The notes below the pieces were generated by a model. The model searched no databases and was not told the DNA's origin. It saw nothing but the letters and a program-made list of their open reading frames with translations. The translations under genes and the position numbers were made by a program. DNA of 61,114 nucleotides, taken from assembly GCF_039534165.1 (NCBI RefSeq), contig NZ_BAAAUX010000031.1:1-61114 (forward strand), read 5' to 3'. Position 1 is the stretch's first letter. Every line of letters starts with the position of its first letter. This document shows, in pieces, positions 1 to 10,400 of this stretch. This DNA is from Saccharopolyspora_D taberi. GTDB taxonomy: Bacteria; Actinomycetota; Actinomycetes; Mycobacteriales; Pseudonocardiaceae.

Positions 1-2358
1 CAGGGGCCGGGCGCGTCCCCGCGCCCGGAGGGCGCCCAGGGTCCGGGCGCACGCCCGGAGGGTCCGGCCGGACAGCGTCCGGGCGGGCCGGGGCCGCGCC
101 CGGAGGGCGTGGGTTCCCGGCCGGAGGGGCCTCGGCCCGACGGTTCCCGGCCGGACAGTTCCCGGCCCGACGGTTCCCGGCCGGACAGCTCCCGGCCCGA
201 TGCCGCACGCCCCGACGGCCCGCGTCCTGACGGCTCCCGCCCAGACGGTTCCCGTCCGGATGCCTCGCGCCCGGACAGCTCCCGTCCCGACGCATCTCGT
301 CCCGACGCCTCGCGGCCGGATGCCTCCCGCCCCGACGCCTCGCGCCCAGACAGCTCCCGCTCCGACACCTCCCGTCCCGACGCCTCGCGGCCGGACGCCT
401 CCCATCCGGACACATCCCGTCCCGACGCCTCGCGCCCGGACAACTCCCGCCCCGACACATCCCGTCCCGACGCCTCCCGTCCGGACACCTCGCGCCCCGA
501 CACCTCCCACCCGGACGGACCGCGCCCGGACGCCACGACCCCCGACTCGGCGTCCAAACCCGACACGGCCACCACGGACCCGTCCACGAAGCCCGACGCG
601 AACCAACCGGACGCCACCAAGCCCAAAGACACCCCCGACCACCGCCCCGAAACCGACGCCCCGAAGGACCGCGACCCCGCCACCCCGCACGACAAGACGG
701 ACGCGGACCCCGGCACCCCGGAACGCCAGCATCAGATCGAGCAGGCCGAAGCGACCCGCGACAGGACCGACGCGGGCTCGTCGTACCACGACGACCCGAA
801 CATGCGGGACCTGGCGAGCAGGGTCCCGGACGACGGCATCCACCACACCGTCGACGTCCACGCCTTGCCCGACGGCCGCGTCCGCATCGGCGACCAGACC
901 TTCACCCCGAAGGAATTCGCCGACATGATGCGCCGCGACCCGAACTGGGACGGCACCAAACCCATCCGCCTGCTCTCATGCGACGCCGGCAACAGCGGCC
1001 TGGCCCGGGACCTCGCCAACGAACTCGGCGTCCCCGTCACCGCCCCGCGCGGCCTGGCCTGGTCCGACAGCAACGGCAACGTCTTCTCCAGCTCCCGCGC
1101 CGCCGACGGCGGCCCGACCTGGCCCCCGGACGGCGGCTGGGACACCCACCACCCCGACGGCACCACCGAACCCGCCGGCAACGACGGCTTCCACCCGTCG
1201 AAGGACGGCGAGGACGTGGGCGACCGGCCGGAGGACGCCGAGGCTCGGGGCGACCGCACCGGTCCGCCTTTCGACCCCCCACCTCCGCGGGTCCTCATCC
1301 AGACCATCGATCCCAACGCCACTCCGTCCCGGTACGGCGGAAGCGACACCGGCCTGCCCGCTCCGGCCGCCCAGTGGACGCGGCCCCCGGACTCGGACTT
1401 CGTCCGCGCCGCCGACCACAAGGACGGCAAGAGCCCGGTCGACATCCCGGACAGCTCGAACAAGCCGCGGCAGCTGCGCAACCTCGGCAAGAACACCCCG
1501 CTGAGCAGTCTGTCCGACAAGGGCTTGCTCAAGCCGAACACCCGGTACGACGTCAAGGGCCGGGGCAGCTTCTTCACCGACAGCACCGGAAAGATCAAGT
1601 GGGCGGAGGTCGACACCACGGCTTCCGACTACGTGCGACCGAACCCCGAACTCCGGAAGCCGGCGGGCAACGCGCAGTACCGGGTGGACGACAACTGGAC
1701 GTTCAACACCAACGACCGGGGCGAGACCGAACGCATGTCGGGCACACCCCACTACAAGGACACACCGTCTGCTTTCAAGGACGCGAACGGCAACCAGGAC
1801 GACAACCGGTACTACCGCGACGAATGGTCGCAGGACAAGGCCGGCGACCAGGGCCGCGCCGTGTACCGCGAGCAGGACCAGCAGGTCCTCGACGAGCAGG
1901 GCCGCCCGGTGTTCGACGATGACGGCCAGCCGGTGTACCGGAAGTACCACTGGGCCGGCGGCCACATGGCCGCGCACGAAGCAGGCGGGCCGGGCGAGTT
2001 CATCAACATGTTCCCGCAGATGGCCGCTTCCAACAGCGGGCACGACAAGGAGGGCATGACCAACGAAGCGTCCTGGCGCAACCTCGAGGCGTATCTGTCC
2101 GACTACGCGGGCAAGCCGGGGTGCAGCGTCGACCGGATCGAGGTGATCGCGCCGCGCGGCCCGGACGGCATTCCGCGCGAGGTCACCTACCGGTGGATCG
2201 AGACCGACGAAAAGGGCGTTTCGAGGGTGAAGCAGGCCGTGTTCCCGAACGTTCCGAAGTTCAACTACGGCAAGTGGGACGACTACAATGACGCGCAACC
2301 CGGAAAGCGCGGATCGGATGACAACGATGGATCCAGCCGCAAGCGCAAGCGCACCTGA
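1..2358 (+). CDS. Polymorphic toxin, 3' part, with Endonuclea_NS_2-like C-terminus (partial)
   Basis: The frame is open from base 1, so the N-terminus lies outside the window; the ATG/GTG codons near base 109 are not convincing starts. Visible order: a disordered tandem 5-residue repeat (SRPDx, roughly bases 110-540), a charged linker, a module with KEFADMMRRDPNWDG (about 770-1150) shared with the giant toxin downstream, one PNTRYDV/TDSTGK module (about 1530-1730), and a C-terminal tail (about 1800-2300). The tail has GGHMAAHE, FINMFPQ and a downstream W, matching the GGH...N..PQ...W pattern of DNA/RNA non-specific endonucleases of the YeeF type. By family knowledge it would be an exported nuclease used against competitors. 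A YezG-like gene overlaps its end, which supports the toxin call. The exact nuclease family is inferred. Confidence 0.8.
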   Translation, partial: QGPGASPRPEGAQGPGARPEGPAGQRPGGPGPRPEGVGSRPEGPRPDGSRPDSSRPDGSRPDSSRPDAARPDGPRPDGSRPDGSRPDASRPDSSRPDASRPDASRPDASRPDASRPDSSRSDTSRPDASRPDASHPDTSRPDASRPDNSRPDTSRPDASRPDTSRPDTSHPDGPRPDATTPDSASKPDTATTDPSTKPDANQPDATKPKDTPDHRPETDAPKDRDPATPHDKTDADPGTPERQHQIEQAEATRDRTDAGSSYHDDPNMRDLASRVPDDGIHHTVDVHALPDGRVRIGDQTFTPKEFADMMRRDPNWDGTKPIRLLSCDAGNSGLARDLANELGVPVTAPRGLAWSDSNGNVFSSSRAADGGPTWPPDGGWDTHHPDGTTEPAGNDGFHPSKDGEDVGDRPEDAEARGDRTGPPFDPPPPRVLIQTIDPNATPSRYGGSDTGLPAPAAQWTRPPDSDFVRAADHKDGKSPVDIPDSSNKPRQLRNLGKNTPLSSLSDKGLLKPNTRYDVKGRGSFFTDSTGKIKWAEVDTTASDYVRPNPELRKPAGNAQYRVDDNWTFNTNDRGETERMSGTPHYKDTPSAFKDANGNQDDNRYYRDEWSQDKAGDQGRAVYREQDQQVLDEQGRPVFDDDGQPVYRKYHWAGGHMAAHEAGGPGEFINMFPQMAASNSGHDKEGMTNEASWRNLEAYLSDYAGKPGCSVDRIEVIAPRGPDGIPREVTYRWIETDEKGVSRVKQAVFPNVPKFNYGKWDDYNDAQPGKRGSDDNDGSSRKRKRT
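109..540 (+). repeat. 15-bp tandem repeat coding for SRPDx pentapeptides
   Basis: A run of about 30 in-frame 15-bp units codes for Ser-Arg-Pro-Asp-(Ala/Ser/Gly/Thr/Asn). The unit varies between copies at third positions, so this is an older array than the GVRIS array. The peptide is polar, Pro-rich and likely disordered. It sits between the unseen export region and the C-terminal toxin modules and probably acts as a spacer. Confidence 0.85.
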
Positions 2359-2803
2359 CGAACTCCTGCGCGAGGTGGAACGGCTGCTGCGGGAGGACGC
2401 ACCGGCGGACTGGGCGGAGATCCATCTCGACTTCCGCGGGAGCAGCAGCATCTGCCAGGCCGACATGAGTGGCACCACCGCCAACGGCGGCGCGTTGCTC
2501 ATGCCGCTGCCCGACGGCGTGGTGGCGCTCATGCGGACACTGCGCGCCAGGATGTACGAGCCCGGACAGGGAACCTGGTTGTCCGTGCACGTCACGCTGA
2601 GGCGTGGCCGCGCGGCGGATTTCCGCTTCAACTTCACCGATGATCCACAGTGGTCGCCACCGGTCGCCCCGACCGTGTTCAGCATGGATGTCGAGGAGTT
2701 CCCCCGCGATCCGCAGCACCTTCCCGAATGGCTGCGCCAGCGCCTGGTCGAGGCGGCGGAGTTCGAGGAAGGCTACCGGAACGACCGAGGATCACGTGAG
2801 TAG
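2288..2803 (+). CDS. YezG-family (DUF600-like) immunity protein 1
   Basis: 171 residues. It resembles antitoxin YezG family proteins: an N-terminal helix (LLREVERLL), a W-containing strand (APADWAEIHLDF), a middle GTWLSVHVTL segment, a FNF/FTDD strand pair and a terminal FPRDPQHLPEWLRQRL helix. YezG proteins neutralise YeeF-type LXG nucleases in Bacillus. This gene overlaps the 3' end of the preceding toxin by 71 bp, so translation of toxin and immunity is probably coupled. The ATG at 2288 is chosen because the second immunity gene (12788) starts in the same way inside its toxin; ATG 2318 or 2327 would also fit. The pairing with the toxin is inferred from position. Confidence 0.75.
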   Translation: MTRNPESADRMTTMDPAASASAPDELLREVERLLREDAPADWAEIHLDFRGSSSICQADMSGTTANGGALLMPLPDGVVALMRTLRARMYEPGQGTWLSVHVTLRRGRAADFRFNFTDDPQWSPPVAPTVFSMDVEEFPRDPQHLPEWLRQRLVEAAEFEEGYRNDRGSRE

Positions 2804-2854
2804 AGTGAACTGCCTCCCGCCCGGCCACCTCGCACACCCGCACAGGAGCTTCCG

Positions 2855-3277
2855 ATGACCCAGCCGAGCGATCTCGGGCCCGAAGAGCAGAAGGACCTGC
2901 TCGATTCCCTGGCTTCCACCGTGCTTTCCTCCGCGCCCGAGGACTGGCAGGTCATCGCGATCGAGTTCATGTCGGTGGGCAGGCACGTCGAACTCGGCGT
3001 CGGTGTCCACGACAGCAACGGCAATGCCGTCACCTGGGAGCCGCCCGCCGAGGTCGACGCCATTTTCTGGAAGCTGCGCGTCGGCATGGCCAGGGAGGAA
3101 CTCGGGACCTGGTTCTCGGCGCTCTTCCGGCTCCGGCCGCCGGACAACTACGAGATCCTCTACAACCGGGACCACGAACCGCCGTGGAGCGCTCCGGACG
3201 AGAGCTTCGCGCAGGAGCTTGAGATGTTCCCGCGCAGCGACGAGAACATCCCCTCCTGGCTCAGCGCCCGTTTGTGA
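2855..3277 (+). CDS. YezG-family immunity protein 2
   Basis: 140 residues and a divergent paralogue of the preceding gene. It has the same layout: WQVIAIEFMSVG, LGTWFSALFRL, YEILYNRDHEPPW, then LEMFPRSDENIPSWL. AGGAG at 2843-2847 gives a good ribosome binding site for the ATG. It follows immunity gene 1 by 51 bp and probably belongs to the same transcript. Either it protects against the same nuclease, or it is an orphan immunity gene kept against toxins of relatives, as is common in polymorphic toxin loci. Confidence 0.75.
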   Translation: MTQPSDLGPEEQKDLLDSLASTVLSSAPEDWQVIAIEFMSVGRHVELGVGVHDSNGNAVTWEPPAEVDAIFWKLRVGMAREELGTWFSALFRLRPPDNYEILYNRDHEPPWSAPDESFAQELEMFPRSDENIPSWLSARL

Positions 3278-3532
3278 CGGCCGCCCGCGCCTTCCCGGCA
3301 TAACGGTCAGAACAGATATTCGCCGAACCGGAACTGCCCTGTTCGGCCCAACAATCGCGACCGAACGGCCCCATGAACCGACCCCGTGGAATACGCCCGG
3401 GCACCCACGGGTCATCCTGAGATAAGTACTACCAATCCCCCGCCAAGCGCGCGTTCACTGCGGGTTCGCCGAGAGTTACCCAGCGTGCTTGGGGGATGGT
3501 GTACGGAGATCGAGCAGGATGGGGTGCTAGCA
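3278..3532. other. 255-bp intergenic region upstream of the second toxin operon
   Basis: It separates the first toxin-immunity set from the YbaB/WXG100/toxin operon and presumably carries that operon's promoter. It contains no clear hairpin followed by a T-run and no promoter that I can call with confidence. Confidence 0.35.
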
Positions 3533-4090
3533 GTGTCCGCACGCGACGAATCGGATCCGGCCGCCAGGCGGCAGGAGCTGGAGAACCGCAATGCCGCTCT
3601 GCGCGGGCAGATCGACAGCATGTTGTCGGATTTGCGCAGGCGCACCGCCGAAATCCAGGAGAAGCAGGCGGAAGCGGCGCAGCGGACCCACGAGATCACT
3701 TCCGAGGACGGGCTGGTCACCGTCATCGTCGACGCCTCGGGAACGCTGCAGAAGCTCGAACTCTCGCCGAAGGCGTTCGAGCGCGGCACGCCGGACCGGC
3801 TCGCGACCACCATCACGAGCCTGATCCGCGAGGCCACCGGTACCGCGCAGCAGTCGCTTCAAGCCGACTTCGCCGGGCTGGCCGAGACGCCGGATCTGCC
3901 GAGCATCGTCGACGGCGCACCGATGCTCCAGGACTTCTTCAACAACACTCCCCTGTTCACGCCGCCCGACCCCGAGGCCGAGCGGGCCGCGCGCACCGGT
4001 GAGGAGCCGCCGTCCAGGCGGGCCGATCCGGACGACGACCTCGATGACGACTTCGACGACGCCTACGCGGACGGGAGGCGTCCCTGGTGA
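3533..4090 (+). CDS. YbaB/EbfC-family nucleoid-like protein in the T7SS toxin operon
   Basis: 185 residues from the GTG at 3533, which has AGGATGGGG at 3516-3524; an upstream GTG at 3524 is an alternative. It starts with a coiled coil (about residues 10-50, Arg/Glu/Gln rich), then a YbaB-like core (SEDGLVTVIVDASGTLQKLELS), and ends in an acidic tail (DPDDDLDDDFDDAY). In actinobacteria such proteins often stand directly upstream of WXG100 genes and their toxins. Its stop overlaps the next start (GTGA), indicating translational coupling. Its role there is not established; DNA binding or chaperoning of the secreted partner are both possible. Confidence 0.7.
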   Translation: MSARDESDPAARRQELENRNAALRGQIDSMLSDLRRRTAEIQEKQAEAAQRTHEITSEDGLVTVIVDASGTLQKLELSPKAFERGTPDRLATTITSLIREATGTAQQSLQADFAGLAETPDLPSIVDGAPMLQDFFNNTPLFTPPDPEAERAARTGEEPPSRRADPDDDLDDDFDDAYADGRRPW

Positions 4091-4404
4091 GCAAGCCGAT
4101 GCGGATGGAGCCCGGGGAAATCCGGGCCGGTGGCACCAAGATCGGCAACGCCGGTCAGGACTGCGAATCCGTCCACCAGAAGCTCAAAGGTGCGCTCGAC
4201 GCCGAAGGCAAGTGCTGGGGCAACGACGAAGCCGGCCAGGAATTCGCCAAGGGCTACGAGAAATCGGCCAAGGACGTCGAAGAAGGCATCAAGAAGATCG
4301 CCAAGGCGCTCGGCGACATCCAGGCCAACCTGAAGCAGACCGCCGACGACGTCGAACGGCGTGACTCGGAGTCCGCCGAGAACATCGCCAACGTCCCGAA
4401 ATAA
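4087..4404 (+). CDS. WXG100/EspC-like type VII secretion target
   Basis: 105 residues, all helical in character, with a CWGNDEAGQEFAKGY turn. This is the W-x-G turn motif of WXG100/EspC-like (T7SS_ESX_EspC) proteins, and it sits between two amphipathic helices. Such small proteins pair with larger effectors for export through an ESX/type VII machine. The gene overlaps the YbaB-like gene by 4 bp and lies 21 bp before the giant toxin. I infer that it acts as the secretion partner of that toxin. No ESX core genes (eccC, eccD, mycP) are in the window. Confidence 0.8.
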   Translation: MSKPMRMEPGEIRAGGTKIGNAGQDCESVHQKLKGALDAEGKCWGNDEAGQEFAKGYEKSAKDVEEGIKKIAKALGDIQANLKQTADDVERRDSESAENIANVPK

Positions 4405-4425
4405 CGGCTGGGGAGCTGAACTCGC

Positions 4426-7400
4426 GTGTCGATCGAAATGCCCGACGACGTCAAGTGGTTGTTCCCCATCGTCGTCGGCCAGTCCTGGCCCGAAGGTGAC
4501 GAGGACGCGCTGCGTCGGCTCGCCGACGCGTGGCGGGAGGCCGCCAGCGGGCTCGACGAGGTGACGGCCGTCGGCAACGGTGGTGCCGAGCACGCCAAGG
4601 GCGCGATGGAGGGCCAGACCGCCGACGCCTTCGCCAAGCTGTGGAAGGACATCGGCGAGGGCGGCGAAGCGGCACTTCCGAAGCTCAAGGAAGCCTGCGA
4701 CAAGCTCGCGGAGAGCTGCGACAACAGCGCGCTGGAAGTCGAGCACACCAAGCTCACGATCATCGCCTCGCTGATCGCGCTCGCGATCCAGATCGCAGCC
4801 ATGATCGCAGCCGCCTTCTTCTCGTTCGGCACGTCGACCGCGGGGATCCCGATCGCGCAGGGCATCACCCGCGCTGTTGTCTGGCAGATCTTCAAGCAGC
4901 TCGTGATGAGCATCGCCAAGAACGTGGCCATCGAGATGGCGACTTCGCTCGCCATCGAGTTCGCGGTGCAGGGCATCCAGATCGCCTCCGGCGAGCGCAA
5001 GGGCTTCGACGGCGGCAAGTTCGGCGAGGCCGCGATCAGCGGCGCCATCGGCGGCACGGTCGGAGGCGTCTTCGAGGGCGTCGGCAAGTCGGTCGGCCGC
5101 ATGGGCGGCGACGCGGTCGGCGATGCCGCGGGCGGAGCCGCGGGCAACGCGGGCCGGGCGGCCGGGGACGCGGCAGGCGAAGCCGCTGGCAACGCCGGCC
5201 GGGCGGCGGGTGACGCGGCGGGCAACGCGAGCGAGAGCGTCGCGAAGAACATCGGCAAGGAGGCCGTCAAGGAAGGCGTCACCGGAGCGGCCGAAGGCGC
5301 GGTCGGCAGCGTCGCCGAACAGCTGATCACCGAAGGCAAAGTCGACTGGGGCGACGTCGGCACCGGCGCCATGTCCGGCGGCGTCACCGGCGCCGGAATG
5401 GGCGGCATCGGCGCCGGCGCCGGACACATCGCAGACAAGATCAACGTGCCGGATGTCGACGCGGGTGGTTCGGGTTCTTCGGGCAGCGGCGGATCGGGTT
5501 CCGGTGACGGCGGTTCCGGCGGGGCCGGGTCGTCGGATGGCGGGTCTGGTGGCGCTGGGGCGACCGACGGCGGTGCCGGCGGGGCCGGGGCAACCGGCGG
5601 CTCTGGCTCGTCCGACAGCGGCTCGCCCTCCGGCGGAAGCTCCGGTAGCGGCTCGTCGGATGGCGGGTCTGGTGGAGGTTCGTCGTCGGACGGTGGTTCT
5701 GGCGGCGGTTCACCGACCGGCAGCAGCCCGTCCGCCGGCGGCGATTCTCCCTCCGGCGGCGGGGCGGCCTCGTACAGCGCACCCAGCGGTGGCGACTCGG
5801 GGGCCGGCGGATCGACCTCCGGCGAGAGCGGCTCCGGACACACGGGCCAGTCGGGTACGAACGACAGCGGGTCGTCCGGCGGCAGTGCTTCGGACGGCAG
5901 TGCTTCAGTCGGCAGTGCTGCGGGGCAGGGATCGCATTCCGGCGGTTCCGATGGCTCCAGCGGCGCCAGTGGCTCCAGCGGTTCCGATGGCTCCAATGGT
6001 TCCAGTGGCGCGCCGCATGGTGGGTCCGCCGGCGGTGGTGGTTCTACCGGCGGAGCGGGGGTTTCACACGGGGGCGGCGACGCCACCCGGAGTCCCAGCA
6101 CCCCGGCGAGCACGACTGCGTCCGGTGTGGACGCACCGGCTCGTCCGGACGCGGGTGCCGCAGCTCCCCCGCCCGCTGCTGCCGGTGCAGGAGCGGCCAC
6201 CCCTACCAACCACGGGCCTGCGGGCAACAGTGGACCGGCAGGAAGCAGCAGTCCTGCGGGCAACAACACCCCGGCAGGCGGAGCCATGGGTGCTCCGCCC
6301 GCCGCGGGCGGTGCTCCCGGCGGCGCGGCTCCGGGCGGCGCCTCGCCCGGAGGCGGCAGTAGCCGTCCGGGCAGCGGTGCTGGTTGGACCGGAACCGCGG
6401 GGTCTCCTGGGGCAGCCGCTGGGCCTGTGGGCGGTAGCCCGGACTCCGGGTCGCGCTCGCGCGGTCCGGAAGGCGGACGTCCGGAGGGCGCGCGGCCTGA
6501 AGCCGGGCGGCCGGAAAGTGGTCGGTCGGAAGGCGGATCGCGGACGGACCGGTCCGGCGGGCGGCCAGACAACGCCAGCGGGCGGCCCGACAGCGCCAGC
6601 GGACGGCCCGATGGTGCCGTGCCGCGCGGCCCGGCACCGCAGCACACGCCACCACAGCAGCACGCACCCGGCGCTCAGCAGCAGATGCCGCAGCAGCGGA
6701 CGCCAGACAGCCCGCAGCAGCACGCCCCGCAACAGCGCACGCCGGAAACCCAGCAGCTAAGCACCCCGCAGCAACGCACGCCGGACACCCAGCAGCCCGA
6801 CAGCTCGGCCCGTCCCAGGGGCGGACCGTCCACTCAGGACACCCCGAACCCCGGCGCAGACGGCCCGAAAAACACAGCAGGCCCGGAAAACACAGACCCC
6901 GAAAACACAGCAAGCACGAGAACCCCAGAAAGCACCCCTGACAACGTCGCCCGCAACAGCGAGCAGTTCGACGGCGGCCGGGTCTTCCACTGCGACGGCG
7001 GCAGCGACCACACCCGCGCCGCGCAGAACATCCGCCTCGGCGACGACCAGTACGGCGCCTTCGTCTCCGGCTCGCCGGACGGCAACACCATCCGGGTCGG
7101 CGACCAGACGCTGACCCCCAAGGAGTTCGCCGACGCCCTCCGGTCCGACCCCGGCTTCGGCGACAAGCCCGTCACCCTGATGTCCCGCGACGCCGACCAG
7201 AACACCAGCGACTTCGCCGACAAGGTCGCGCAGGAGCTCGGTACCGACGTAAGCACGCTGCGCGTGTCGGACAACGGTCACCTCGCGCTGGAGGGCGGTG
7301 GCGGCAAGAAGGCGTACGCCGACCAGGCCACCATCGACTCCGCCGCGCAGGCGCTCCGGCAATCGCCCGACGCCCGGATCACGCTGGAGGCCGGCCCGCC

Positions 7401-10400
7401 GCTGCACCCCGGGTCGAACCTGCACGAGGTGCGTCCGGTGTTCCGGGCCGACAAGGTCACCCCCGAGGAAGCCCGGTTCAACCCGGTCGAGGGCGACACC
7501 CCCGGGCAGCGGCAGCAGAAGCTCGACGCGTACCGCGACTCCCTGAACAACTCGCTGATCGAGATCGTCGACCTCCAGCACCAGACGTACAACACCTGGA
7601 AGGACGCCGAGGACGCCAAGTCGAAGTTCTCGCTGACGTCCCGGCCCGACCCCGCCTCGGTGGTCGGCGCGGCGCACCACAACCGGATCGTCTCCGAGAT
7701 CACCAACAAGCTCGGTCCCGAGTGGATGGGCACCCCGGAGGCGGTCAACGTCCTCAACCCGCCCGGGGGCGGGAAACCGTCCTGGGGCGACTACCAGGCG
7801 CTGTTCGGCAAGATGGCCAACGACTACGACGCCCGGATCCGGGACGAGCTGTCGGTCGACCAGCTGTCGATCACCATGCCCAACGACTGCAAGAACGCCG
7901 CGCAGCGGATCAACGGGCTCACCGCCGACCAGCTCAACACCGTCCACGACGGACAGCCGCCGATCGGCCAGAACCACTTCAAGTCCTTCGGCGACGCGCG
8001 CGGCCAGTTCGGCTGGGGCACCCACTACTCCACCGTCGTGCTCAAGGACGGCACCACCGACGTCTCGTTCGAGGCCGCCGCGGACTTCCAGGCCCCGCTG
8101 ACCGAGAGCAAGAACAACGGCTTCTTCGAGATGTACCGGGCGGGTGACCAGAACCTCTCGTTCGACAGCTCCATCACGCAGAAGCAGGCCGACTACATCA
8201 ACCGGATGGCCGGCGAGTCGATCAACGACACGACCGACCCCCGGGAGCAGGCCCGGCTCCAGGCCGAGCGGGACCGGCAGCTCGCCGCGCTGAACCGCAA
8301 CGCACCCGAGGAAGTCACCCCCAGCAGCTCGACCGCCCCGCCGGTCGACGCCTCGCCGCGCGGGCCGGTCCTGTCCAAGGACAGCGACCCCGGCTCCGAC
8401 CAGCGCCCGGCCAAGGCGTACTCCATCGACATCGGCGAGACGAAGAAGCTGGCGGAGAAGGCTGGCCAGGACCCCGACGCGGTCCGCAAGCGGCTCAAGG
8501 GCGCGGTCGACGAGCTCAACGACCCGAAGGTCCGCTGGGTCGAGCGCACGGGCCGGCCCAGCAGGATCGAGATCGACCACAGCTACCAGGAGCTGTCCGA
8601 CCTCTACGGCAGCAAGGTCAACCCGGACACCGGCAGGCCGTACGAGATCAAGAACGCGCTGAAGGACATCTCCTACCTCGACCAGAAGGATCTCGGCGCC
8701 CAGCCGTCCGACAAGTTCCACGAGCGGTTCGCGACCAGCGAGTACAACAGCCACCTGGACACCGCTGTCGGCAAGCTGGACGCCGAGGCGGCCCGGACCA
8801 ACAACGCCGAGCTGTACAACGCCTACGACAGCAAGTTCTCCGACGCCGAGCTCAACAGGCTGGACCACGAGCTCGGCAACTCGAAGTCCCCCGTCGACGC
8901 GCTGCTCAAGGACAACGACGGTTTCATCGTCAGCGAGTCCCACGGCGACACGCACGCCTGGGACTACCTGCACGACAACATGGGCCAGCTCAAGCAGGCC
9001 GGCGTCGACACCATCTACCTCGAAGCGCTCCGCACCAGCGACCACCAGTCGCTTGTGGACAACTACCTCTCCGACGGCAAGATGCCCACGGAGCTGCAGA
9101 GCTTCACCGAGACTTACGACCGCTCCCACAACCTGAATTCACAGGGCCTGGGGCGGCTGCTCGAAGACGCCCGCGCCAACGGGATCCGCGTCGTCGGGGT
9201 CGACGACACCGCGGCCCGGACGCCCAAGAACCTTCCTGTCGAAGGACATTCCGGCCCCGGGCCGACGCCCGCGCAGAAGCACCGCGCCTCCCGCATGAAC
9301 GTGCTCGCCGACAGCACGATCAAGGCCGACCGCGCGGGTCAGCCTGGCAAGTACGTCGCCCTCGTCGGCGCGTCCCACACCCACACGCACCCCGGATTCG
9401 GTTCGGACAAGGCGATTCCCGGTGTGGCGCAACGGCTCGGCGTCCCGGCGGTCCAGGTCGACGGTGACAAGCGCCCCTCGCTCCACCGCGAGAACCACCT
9501 CGACCGCGGTGAATCCGACCCGCGGCGGGAGGTCGCGGACACCAGCACTGATCAGCCGAAGACCGAGGCCGCTCGCGGTGAAGACCACGGCGACGTGGTT
9601 CCTCAGGAGCGGCAGGAGCAGATCGACGCGGCCGAAGGCACCCGGGACCAGACACCCGGCGGGTCGTCGTACCACACCGACCCGGGCATGCAGGACCTCG
9701 CGCGCCGCACGCCCGACGACGGCGTGCACCACAGCGTCGACGTCCACGCGCTGCCCGACGGCCGCGTCCGCATCGGCGAGAACACCTTCACCGCCAAGGA
9801 GTTCGCCGACATGATGCGGCGCGATCCGAACTGGGACGGCAGCAAGCCGGTCCGGCTGATCGCCTGCGACTCCGGCACCAGCGGTCTGGCCCGCGACCTG
9901 GCGAACGAGCTCGGCGTCCCGGTCACCGCCCCGCGCGGCCTCGCCTGGACCGACAGCAACGGCCAGGTGTTCGCCAGCTCCATGGGACCGGACGGCAGGC
10001 CGGGCTGGCCGCCGAACGGCGGCTGGGACACCTTCCACCCCGACGGCAGCACTTCGCGGGCCAGCGACAGCGGATTCCACCCGCCGAAGGACGGCTCCGG
10101 GCAGAACACCGGGGACGCCGAGGCCCGCGGGGACGACTCGAAGAAGCGGCGTGCCGAGGACTCGCCGGCCACCGGCGAAAGCGACAAGCGGCCCCGGCTG
10201 CGGATCGGCGACGACAGCCGTCCCGGCCAGGGCGGGGACGGCCAGCGGCCGGGGCCGAACGCGCCGCAGCAGAGCACGGCTCAGCCGGGCACTCCCGGCA
10301 CCCAGCAGCCGGGCACTCCGCAGCAAGGCACTCCGCAGCCCGGCACCCAGCAGTCGGGTGCGAGCCAGCAGCAGGATCCGAACGCGCCGCAGCAGAACGC

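Noticed and set aside
4254..6647. Minus-strand ORF of 797 codons, Pro/Ala rich
   Set aside because: Shadow of the Ser/Gly linker of the giant toxin; no domain and no start signal.
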